This document shows, piece after piece, positions 36,601 to 48,600 of a stretch of 64,000 nucleotides of DNA. Position 1 is the first letter of the stretch. Each line of letters begins with the position of its first letter. The notes below the pieces were generated by a model. It was given only the letters and a program-made list of their open reading frames with translations. It searched no databases and was not told the DNA's origin. Source of the stretch: Ashinkailepas kermadecensis (Eukaryota > Arthropoda > Thecostraca > Neolepadidae); the NCBI GenBank assembly GCA_034440615.1, contig JAOTOM010004010.1, positions 124,001-188,000 of the forward strand. Direction: 5' to 3'. The position numbers and the translations under genes are program-made.

Positions 36601-39600
36601 ACACTCAGTCATGTTTGTTCAGGATATATCGATATATGCGCTGGGCAATGTGCCCTAAGACGTATAAAGCCTTGCGATAATGCAAATTTGTTGCCTCGCA
36701 AAGCACAATTTTTCACCCAAGCGAAAACACAAAATGGTCAAGGTTCATGTTATTCAAGAATGGCCTGGAAGCAGATATTTCTACGTCTGCTGATTTACCA
36801 CTCGGAAGTTTTGTGACGACAGATAACCTGTGAGGCCCGTTGATTGGCTAGATCGGCTTCTAGTCTTTTTGGTGATTCTCTTGCATATATATTTTCACTT
36901 TATGCATGATTAAGTATAATTTTGCGCCGATCATGCTCCGGTAGCTGAGGCTGGGGGACACGAAAGAAATTGAGGGGGTCAAATCGTCAGTTTTCAGAAA
37001 TTGGGGGGGACATGTCCCCCCAGTCCCCCCAGTGGTTACACCCATGCTGGGGGGGGGGGCACAACAACACTTGGGGGAATCGATCAGTTTGAGTTCAAAT
37101 AGGTGTGCATTTAGGTCAAAGCATCGACTCGAAGACCTATGTGAATTATGTTCCACCATTTTGAGCACTTAGGAGTAGAGATTAGCCCAAATGGAAAATT
37201 TCCTGGGCGAAGATTCTTGTTGAATTGTTTTGGAGCATTTGCATGTTATTGCCCATTCTTGTCCATATTTATGTATTTCATCTAGGTCGTGTTGCGGTGA
37301 TGTTTGCGTCCTTGGTATGTTGGACGGGGCGTGGGATGCGTATAAAGATGTATCGTCAGTGAAGAAGATGGTGTCATTTGATTTTTGTCCACAGCTTGTT
37401 TAGGTATATAATTACCAAAAGAGGCCCCAGAACTGAACCTTGAAGGTGTTCCGCATTTACAGTTTTGATCAGATGAAGCGATGCTAACAGTCACTATGTC
37501 TCCTATCCATCAGGTATGATTTTAACCACGTCAGAAGAGTGCCAGTGAGTTCGAAGCAAATCTACACTTGTGGAGAAGACCATCATGCGAAATTTTGTCA
37601 ACATATTTTGAAATGTCGAGCTGTAAAGTCGTGTCCTGAGTCAAGTTCTTTGTAGAGATTGTGGGCCAAGTAAAGAAGCTGTATATATGTACTGTGCTTC
37701 GGGTGATATCTGCTTTCCTTTCCTGTGAGGTTTTTTCTCGTTAAGGTGTCAGATGCGCTTAAAAACTTTGTTTCGATAGTTTTTCACATGTAACATAGAG
37801 TGATATGGGACGATAGCTGGTATGGGCACCTTCGTTTTTTAACATTGCCTTGGTGTTCGCAGTTTTCCAGGAGTTGGGAAAGATGCGTTCCTGCAGTAGC
37901 TTATTTCACAATTTCGTCATGGGTTTAACAAATGAGGACATCAGAAAGTTTTAGTATTTTCGCTAGAAGTTGATTAGCTTTCGGACGGTTGATTTGTTAG
38001 GTTTGGGGCAGGGGCAGTTGGGCAGTTGGTGTAGGCAGGGGTGTCGTTTTTGGAAATGTTTGTGACAGCTCAAATGTTCTAAGGTATACGTCCCGCACAG
38101 TCGAGGAATACCACTCCAACTTTAGACTGACCCTACTTACGTACCTTACGTAACCAGAAGGCGAACGAACTGTTGGCACATGACGAGCGAGGATTGCTAG
38201 TTTCAAGTCTTTAGAGGCATGGTGTGGACAGTGGTGCATTGCGTATTTATAAATTGCGATACATAACACGAACGAAGTCTTCTGGGTCATTCCATTAATC
38301 TTAGTCATCATGGCTAGCGATATAAATAAATGTATGTATGCCAGGTAGGAAAAATTATAAATGAGTCACATATAAATGCGTTTTCATTCACACATACAGC
38401 TAACTTGGCCACTGCGGGTGAACAGGATTCTCGCACTAGGAATTTGTTTATTTATTGATTGTCGACAATCTCCAACAGCATATCCCCTTTACAGGAGAAG
38501 TCATCAGCTAAAAAGCATGCAAGACAGTGGTGGCCTTCCATTACTTTGGTTGAGCTATGTTGTTTGGAAAATAAAGTACACACAGGCATGATCGTCGACA
38601 TTGTTCCGCGGAGTCGATAATTGTGTGGGCAACTTAATAGTATGATCAAATGTGTTAGCTATTCATGGCTGGCTCTCAGAGATAGTTAACGATTGTTTTT
38701 GGGACTGGATGTATCTGCCATTGGCAATCGCCGTCGTAATGTTAGCGAAGGTATCAACCCAGTTATGATGGCAAAACACAGCGGTTAAAGGGTCAATAAT
38801 TAAAGAGAATCCAGATGCATGTACACTCACTGGCGGATCTAGCCCACCGGTTTGGGGGGGGGGCAACTTTCGGTTTTCGACGTCAGCCCCCTCCCCCTCC
38901 CCCCAGTGGCGTACTTAGGAATTGCATCAGAGGAGTCGAAGGGATTTGGAGGGTGCCCATTCTCCCACTATTTTTGGTTAAAAGCATCGGATTTCTACCA
39001 CTATTTGTCAAATGGACCCATTTTTTACAATAATAATTAATGACAACATAATTTCCTGTGTAGGGGCCCCAGCCTACCTCCACCGCTTCTAAGTTACGGG
39101 ATTTTTGTTCTTATTTACCAAAACGTTCATGTTCACGTTCAACGTCTTGTACCACGTCAACGTTCGTGCACGTGTAAACACTGGCAGATCCGATTTTGTC
39201 AACTCTTGCTGTAAGCAGAACTTGAGCAGCATAGAACCCTCGATGCGTGTCAGAATGTACTATGCTACCATATTGGCTTCCAAACAATTATACAAAATAC
39301 ATTTAAAATTGGAGATTCTTTCATCCAGACAATATTGTTTAACCTCGGCAAAGGTTACTGCATTTTCATTCAGTTTACTTCTGTTGGTTTCGGGGGGCCA
39401 AAAGACACTATGGCCCAGAGTATATTAAAGAACCTATGCCCCCCCCCCCTTTTAAGCGCTTCGGGGGAGCCATGGCCGGAATGGCCCCTCCCTGGATCCG
39501 CTAGTGAATGTAGCCTGTCTCTTCATCTTAGCAACCCCAACACCAACATACGAAACATGCTGCTCAACTGGGCTCCACTGGTCACTCGCACAAAACATCC

Positions 39601-42600
39601 TGTTCAAATTCCGCTTTCGAAATCTGGCTCACTGGGTCCGCTTGCCCATTACTGGCTAAACAAACTTCATGAACCTATCTGACGAAGGAATAATGAAACT
39701 GCTGATTTCGTCATCTCTTGCTGTAAGCAGAACTTCAACAGCATAGAACCCTCGATGCGTCAGAATCTACTATGCTACCATATTGGGCTTCCAAACATCA
39801 TAACAAAATACCTTTAAAATTGGAGATTATTTCACCCGGAAAGCTATTTTTTAACCTCAGCGAAGGCTACTGCATTTTAATTTAGTTTACTTTTATTGGT
39901 TGGGGGGGAAAGACACTATGGCCCCCCTTTTGAAGCGCTTGGGGGGGGGTCATGGCCGGAATGGCCCCCCTCTGGATCCGCCAGTGTGTACACTACAGGG
40001 TGTACGTAAGCAAAACAATAATTATTGTTACTCATCTCTGGAAATGCTTGCAATGTGCACTGTTGCTCTAATGGTCCTTAGTTTCTTCTCCAAAATCATC
40101 GGGATGCCTTAAATCCTTATTGGGGTGGCCCAAAAGAAGGTTTGGGGGGCTTGAGCCACCCCAAAAGTTTTTTTTTAATGGCACCCCTTGGTGTAGGACT
40201 TCTCCTTCGAGAGATACAATGTCGTCTAGACGAGGTATTGGTCGTGTTTGTTGCGTTTGCGGTGTATCTGTCCCAGAAATTTCAATTCAGGCTGGTGACC
40301 TATAAAAACGGTAATCTGTATTCCTCATATGTGTAGTACCTATTTCGAAAAAAATAGCACACTTCAGCCTATCTTAACGAAAATACCAGCGGTTCCAACA
40401 AAAGCGGTGTACCACCCGGCTAGGGGGCACCCGGATTTGAACCAGGGACCTCTCGATCTGCAGTCGAATGCTCTACCACTGAGCTATACCCCCGTGGGCC
40501 AGGGGCGGCGGGTCTCGCGTGGAGTGCCAGCTGGCAGTGTGGTGGACGCATGAGGACATCACGTATGAAATGTGGGTCAGCGACACACAGCATCGATCTG
40601 GCCATCCTAGAACTCACTTTCTGAGAGGTGCCGCACTGCGTCTAGCAAGTAGCGGAGGTGAACCGGGTCAAGCCTAAGGCAACAGAGTCCGTGCACCTTG
40701 CTGATGTGCAGGCCTGCTATTTAGTATCGCACTCAATTTCTGACTTCACGGCACCATCATTTCGGCTGTTGCCCGTGACTGCTGTGACCTTCGGAACCAG
40801 ACCAGAGGCGCGCTCAGTGGGTGGCCCTTGGGCGGGCCACCTCCGTAAGCTATGCAAATATGCGTGTTCCCGTATTAAAATTCCCGGATTTCGCTTGCAC
40901 AAAAATATCAGCTGTGGCGGTTTTTTTTTGGGGGGGGGGGCTTGACCCACCACCTTGCAAACGTTTTGACTGTGCTCCTGCACCAGAGGCGGGTGTAAGC
41001 AGCCGCCAAGCTAAGCATTCAAGTTGACAAAATAAGTGTAATTGGACGGACCAAGTACGACGCCCGCGGGGTGGGCATGATTTGTGACCTGTAGTTTACA
41101 CGAGGCGTCGGTGCTGAACCCAGGTGACACGGCCCGTGATGTACAGGATGAGGAGCCGCTACAGACCTGAGGTGCTATGATCTGTGGTTTGTAGGGTGAG
41201 GGGAGCCGCTGCAGACTTGAGATGCTATGACCTGTGGTTTGCAGGGTGAGGAGCCACTACAGACCTGAGATGATATGACCTGTGGTTTACAGGGTAAGGA
41301 GCCACTACAGACCTGAGATGATATGACCTGTGGTTTACAGGGTAAGGAGCCACTACAGACCTGAGATGACATGACCTGTGGTTTGCAGGGTGAGGAGCCG
41401 CTACAAACCTGAGGTGCTATGACCTGTGGTTTACAGGGTGAGAAGCCGCTACCGACCTGAGATGACATGACCTGTGGTCTGCAGGGTGAGGAGCCGCTAC
41501 AGACCTCAGCTGACGGAGCCGTATTGGTTCGGGGCAGTGTTGTGAGGATCTCGCGACTGCAGCTGAAACACGCCGGCACCTACCGCTGCCGAGCCACTAA
41601 TGAGCTCTCGGAGGCCAGCCAGACCGTGTCGCTCGCCGTCCTCGGTACGTGTCCTGGGTGTACCACTGGTAACCTGACCTGCCGCTGCCGAGCCACTAAT
41701 GAGCTCTCGGAGGCCAGCCAGACCGTGTCGCTCGCCGTCCTCGGTACGTGTCCTGGGTGTACCACTGGAACACGCCGGCACCTACCGCTGCCGAGCCACT
41801 AATGAGCTATCGGAGGCCAGCCAGACTGTCGCCGCCCCCTCGGCCAGCCAGACCGTGTCGCTCGCCTCCTGCCACTGGACACGCCGGCACACCGCTGCCA
41901 GCCACTAATGAGCTCTCGGAGGCCAGCCAGACCGTGTCGCTCGCCGTCCTCGGTACGTGTCCTGGGTGTACCACTGGTAACCTGACCTGCCGCTGCCGAG
42001 TGTACCAGTGACTCGCGGGGCGTGTCCTCGGTGTCATACCACTGGTAACCTGACCTGCCGCTGCCGAGTCACCAATGAACTATCGGAGGCCGGCCGGACC
42101 GTGTCGCTCGCCATCCTCAGTACGTGTCCTCGGTGTACATACCACTGGTAACCTGACCTACCGCTGCCGAGCCACTAATGAGCTCTCGGAGGCCAGCCAG
42201 ACTAATGGCACCTACCGCTGCCGAGCCACTAATGAGCTCTCGGAGGCCAGCCAGACCGTGTCGCTCGCCGTCCTCGGTACGTGTCCTGGGTGTACCACTG
42301 GTAACCTGACCTGCCGCTGCCGAGTCACCAATGAACTCTCGGAGGCCGGCCGGACCGTGTCGCTCGTCGTCCTCAGTACGTGTCCTCGGTGTACATACCA
42401 CTGGTAACCTGACCTACCGCTGCCGAGCCACAAAATAACTCTTTGAGATCGGTGGGGGTGGTGTCATTTTGACCCCCTACTAATTGTTGTTCTGATCAAG
42501 ATAGATATAATTTGTGATAAGCGACATGATGTAGTTCGATCCTTGAACTTTCAGAGTTACTCGAAGCCTGACCTTCCAGGTCAGGTCAAGCAAGTCAATT

Positions 42601-45600
42601 TCGTGGTGGTCACCCAGCTTCATCGTAGTTTTCGGACCATGGTCGTAAAGCAAATGCGATTTCATGCTTCAATGTTGATATGCAAACTGAAGACTTGGTC
42701 TAACACAGGTGACATGTGCAGAGGTCAATATCACCGGTCCCGTCAAGGTCAAATACCTGGAAATATATGGTGAACTTTTGAAGAGGACAATTTTCAAAGC
42801 AGATGGCGCTGATGAAAAGATAATGAGTTTTTGAAAGGCACCGAAAGGAGACAAAATGTTTCCCTACACTTTTTGATAATGATTAAAAAAAATGCCCAAC
42901 TTTCAATGTTTAGTTTTAAAACATTTTCCCCCACATAAAACAAACTTATATATAATTGTGGGACCCGGTCACGTCAGAAACGAAATCGGCGTGCAAAATT
43001 ACTCTCGTTCAGCCATTTTATCTTCGTAATAGTTCGTAATTTAACCTCCAGAGCTCTTACAATTAATGTACCCTCGGACATTTCAGCTAATATCTCAATG
43101 ACCTGACCCGATATTGACGTGAAACGTTTCATATACTTATATGACGTAATTTGCTACCACACATTCCGATTTTCACAAATATTTATTAGCTACATAGTTA
43201 TGCACAACAAGCATGTTTCTTGTTTATACATACGTTTGACTTCCCGACCTGACCTGAGGTCATATTTTGCATTTTTGCATTTTTCTTTCATCATTTTTCG
43301 ATGCACCAATATTTCATTTTTGGCGGTATCTTGTACGGTCTGTTTTTTTTTGTTTTTATGTTTCCATGTACAACTAGGATCCATAATGAGTCGTGACCCG
43401 ACTCTGATCCGCCCTAGCTCCGGTATCTTAAAAGACTGAAACTCGTTTTTGATATGATGTGCGCTCACTAATTATCGGAAGGTATGCCAAACCTTGAGGC
43501 GATATCGTGAGCGGTTCAAAGGGTAGCTTAGAAAAACCTTAGGGCGGAGGTTAACCCTCCCCGTCTTTCCGGTCATATCCTCACACCCCGTCTCGGGGGG
43601 GGATCGATAGGGACCCCCTCTAATATCTAAACTAAGTGTCGCACGTAAACGAAAGAGGTGTCATCGGAAAGTGCTCGACGAGTAGGACCAGACACCACCC
43701 ACAAAATGATTTCCCCCCAAAAGTGACGTCACTAGGGGGCCTAAGATTTCACGACTTACATCATGTTTTTGGCTTTGTAGAGTTCATTTTGGGGGAGATT
43801 TGAAGAAAAAAATTATTTGGAATCAGAAAATGAAAGCGAAATCGACCAGGGCCATACAATTTTGGCCACCCAAAAATCAAAATTTATTTTTTTTTAAATT
43901 TGAAAATTTTGAGTTTTCAGGTTTTCTTTAATTTTCCTAATTGGAATTTTAATTTAAAATTATCATTGGAAGAGCCGACCGAAAAACGTTGTTCGAAGTC
44001 AACTTGCTCCAATAAAAAATGCTTACTTTAGCCAGAATCTTCGATTTTAACTCTAATGGGCAAATATGCAAAACTAGTAAGTAATCAAAAACGGGGAAAA
44101 ATTCCTCTGGTGCGTTTTGTTGCGTCCTTAAAGATAAGCGAACGCTGAAAGTTTCATTAAAGTATCTTTATCCGTTAAAGCGTGACGACTGGTTGAACTT
44201 TTATGGAGGTGATCTAGCTTGACCTTGACTAACTCGTTGACCTTAGATGACCTGACTTCAAAATCTTGACTCAACATGCCAAATTGATGTGGGAAAAGGT
44301 ATGCCAAATTTCGGCGCGCTGCCGCGCGCCGTTCTTTCGCTATCCGCGGAAAACCTTAAGGGGGGTCGTTACCGACTCCCCCCCCCGCCCCCCCGAGACG
44401 GCGCGGGTTAAAATGACCCACCACCCTTCACACTGCGAAGGCTAAGCGACAGCGTGGGCCGATCGACTGGACAATCTCTGATTGGAATGCCAAGAGTCCT
44501 GTTCCTCTTTGAAACCATGACGCTTATCTGAGCCGAAAAGGCATGTTTTTTTATCCTAAATGACGCCGAGAGCGCTGATGATCGAGACGCTTCCGAGGTT
44601 GCGTCGTAAATTTTGTACGAGGCTGTCACTTTAACGTGATTTTGAATAACTTGCGTTTTTGACGATCAGCTTCAGTTTCCAGGCAGCCGCTCAGCGTATA
44701 GCGTTGTCCACGTCTCTCTCTCTCTCTCTCTCTGCAGAAACGGCGAGCATGAAGGAATGTTCATTCCACGGAGCATCTCTATGTGTACTTGTGACAATAT
44801 ATCCTCTATAAATCTCGAATTTCGAATGATATGCTTTGCATATCTTAACAATTCTGACACTCCTGTTTGACCTGCGCTCGCTATGTAGCACCCTTACTGT
44901 GTAGCATACGTGTGTACGGCCAGAACCGCCGGTGATATCTGCCCCGGAGCCGTCGCTAGTGGTGGCGGCAGACGCCTCTCACTGTCACCTGTGTTCACCC
45001 AGAACCGCCGGTGATATCCGCCCTGGAGCCGTCGCTGGTGGTGGCGGCAGGCGCGTCTCTACGACTGCCGTGCAGCGCCTCGGGCACGCCGCCGCCACAG
45101 GTCATATGGCAGCTGGACGGTGCGCCACTGCCCGCCGCCGGACAGGCCACAGTGGAGGCCGACACTCTGAGTATCGACGCAGCCAGCACCTCCGACTCGG
45201 GCCTCTACTCGTGCCTCGCCTGGAACGAGGTCGCCTCGGACCGTGCTGACGTGTTCGTCGCGGTCGTCGGTAAGCCGGACTGACGTGGTGATGCTCTGCT
45301 ATATTCCTGTCACGGTCGTCGGTAAGCCAGACTGACGTGGTGATGCTCTGCTATATTCCTGTCGCGGTCGTCGGTAAGCCGGACTGACGTGGTGATGCTC
45401 TGCTATATTCCTGTCACGGTCGTCGGTAAGCCAGACTGACGTGGTGATGCTCTGCTATATTCCTGTCGCGGTCGTCGGTAAGCTGGACTGACGTGATGAT
45501 GCTCTGCTATATTCCTGTCACGGTCGTCGGTAAGCCAGGCTGACGTGATGATGCTCTGCTATATTCCTGTCGCGGTCGTCGGTAAGCCAGGCTGACGTGG

Positions 45601-48600
45601 TGATGCTCTGCTATATTCCTGTCACGGTCGTCGGTAAGCTGGACTGACGTGGTGATGCTCTGCTATATTCCTGTCACGGTCGTCGGTAAGCCAGACTGAC
45701 GTGGTGATGCTCTGCTATATTCCTGTCACGGTCGTCGGTAAGCCAGACTGACGTGGTGATGCTCTGCTATATTCCTGTCACGGTCGTCGGTAAGCCAGGC
45801 TGACGTGGTGATGCTCTGCTATATTCCTGTCACGGTCGTCGGTAAGCTGGACTGACGTGGTGATGCTCTGCTATATTCCTGTCACGGTCGTCGGTAAGCC
45901 AGGCTGACGTGATGATGCTCTGCTATATTCCTGTCACGGTCGTCGGTAAGCCAGGCTGACGTGGTGATGCTCTGCTATATTCCTGTCACGGTCGTCGGTA
46001 AGCTGGACTGACGTGGTGATGCTCTGCTATATTCCTGTCACGGTCGTCGGTAAGCCAGACTGACGTGGTGATGCTCTGCTATATTCCTGTCACGGTCGTC
46101 GGTAAGCCAGGCTGACGTGGTGATGCTCGGCTATATTCCTGTCACGGTCGTCGGTAAGCCAGACTGACGTGGTGATGCTCTGCTATATTCCTGTCGCGGT
46201 CGTCGGTAAGCCGGACTGACGTGGTGATGCTCTGCTATATTCCTGTCACGGTCGTCGGTAAGCTGGACTGACGTGATGATGCTCGCTATATTCCTGTCGC
46301 GGTCGTCGGTAAGCCGGACTGACGTGGTGATGCTCTGCTATATTCCTGTCACGGTCGTCGGTAAGCTGGACTGACGTGATGATGCTCTGCTATATTCCTG
46401 TCGCGGTCGTCGGTAAGCTGGACTGACGTGATGATGCTCTGCTATATTCCTGTCACGGTCGTCGGTAAGCCAGACTGACGTGGTGATGCTCTGCTATATT
46501 CCTGTCGCGGTCGTCGGTAAGCTGGACTGACGTGATGATGCTCTGCTATATTCCTGTCACGGTCGTCGGTAAGCCGGACTGACGTGGTGATGCTCTGCTA
46601 TATTCCTGTCTCGATCGTCGGCAAGCCAGACTGATGTGGTGATGCTCTTGTTGTTCTGTTCCTGTTGTCGGTAAGCCAGGCTGATGTGATGCTCTTGTTG
46701 TTCTGTTCCTGTTGTTGGTAAGCCAGGCTGATGTGGTGATGCTCTTGTTGTTGTTATGTTCCTGTTGTCGGTAAGCCAGGCTGACGTGGTGATGCTCTTG
46801 TTGTTCTGTTCCTGTTGTCGGTAAGCCAGGCTGATGTGATGCTCTTGTTGTTCTGTTCCTGTTGTTGGTAAGCCAGGCTGATGTGGTGATGCTCTTGTTG
46901 TTGTTATGTTCCTGTTGTCGGTAAGCCAACTGACGTGGTGATGCTCTTGTTGTTCTGTTCCTGTTGTCGGTAAGCCAGGCTGATGTGATGCTCTTGCTGT
47001 TCTGTTCCTGTTGTTGGTAAGCCAGGCTGATGTGGTGATGCTCTTGTTGTTGTTATGTTCCTGTTGTCGGTAAGCCAGGCTGATGTGGTGATGCTCTTGT
47101 TGTTCTGTTCCTGTTGTCGGTAAGCCAGGCTGACGTGGTGATGCTCTTGTTGTTCTGTTCCTGTTGTTGGTAAGCCAGACTGAGGTGGTGATGCTCTTGT
47201 TGTTGTTATGTTCCTGTTGTCGGTAAGCCAACTGACGTGGTGATGCTCTTGTTGTTCTGTTCCTATTGTCGGCACGCCGGGATGATGTGGGTACGCTTGT
47301 CCCGTCTTGCATTGCAGCGTACATGATACATACGTCCGGGCTCCGCTACATTGGCTGCCCCTATAACTCAGTTGGTAGCCCCGGTCCGCATTGGCTGTTT
47401 CCCTGACAAGACAGGGCACTAAAATCACACTAAATACTCTAAGTCACACTAAAATGTTGTACTTTCTGGCAACGTTTTAGAACGTCAAAGAAAAGGTCAT
47501 ATTAAATGATACCGTTGTAGTAAATTCCAAATGAAAAGAGCAGATCTGGCTCTGAGTGGAACCAGACGAGCTTGAAATGCTGTGTTGCAATGTGGCACGT
47601 CGTTTAAAGCTGCCTGCGAGCGGAAATGTCGCTTCGAACGTCTCACTTTGGACAAAGACAAAATGGAATTTCATGAAGAATATTGGGTGATAGAGCCAGA
47701 CTTCGTCCACTCGTGATACGTTTTGTCATTCAACTGAAAGTCTAGGATCGGGCGGTAACGTCCACGCATTAAGCTCGGTTTAGACTCAGACATGTTGTCA
47801 TGAAGCCACCTCAGCGAAGATATGGGTCATATTTAACATAAATAAAATATGACGGAGTGTCACCAAGTATGATGTACGCCTGGCGATATCCGGAGTACAC
47901 AAACCATTATATGGTCCTGATATTTTCGTGCCAGTGACCACGCGTTGCTCCCTGACCAGCCCCGCCGACACTGGACCCCGCCGACCCGGAGAAGATCGTG
48001 CTGGAGCACGAGGCGACTGTGATACGGTGTCCACTCGACGCTCTCGATCTTGACACGGAGATCACGTGGCGCAAGGTGCGTACCACAATCCTCGTCCGCT
48101 TTACGTGCTGTGGCAGTTGGGTGGCTGACCAGATCTGGGCCAGTTGGCGCGTTTGCGCCACCGCGCGACTAAGAACAAGCACTCGTATATGATGCGATTT
48201 GTGAATGATCCGCTTTGCTGCCCGTGAAGTTCACTTCACTGGACTTCTCATGTGAAATGCTTTAGGTCTGCTTCTCTTCCTGCTCATGCATGTTTATCTT
48301 GGACATTCAACGTTGTTTGTGCACACTCCTGCCGGTCTGTATTTTCTTTAGGTGTCTCCACATCGTGACGGGATGGAGATGTGAATTAATACGTCATCCC
48401 CGCTAACATGATTTGTCTTGTCCTGTGGCCGGTGGCCGGTGGCCGGTCTCCGCAGAACGGGGTGGAGGTGTGAACCCATATGTCCCCGCTAACATGACTC
48501 GTCACGTCCTGTGGCCGGTGATCGGTCTCCGCAGGACGGGGTGGAGGTGTGAACCAATACGTCCTTCCCGCTAACATGATTTGTCTTGTCCTGTGGCCGG

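Noticed and set aside
47355..47400. tRNA-like phrase ctataactcagttggtag
   Set aside because: Resembles an A box, but there is no anticodon stem, T-arm or B box downstream and no clover-leaf can be drawn.
46546..47428. Minus ORFs rich in N-R-N-R-T-T-R-A-S
   Set aside because: Translation of the diverged donor array on the wrong strand.
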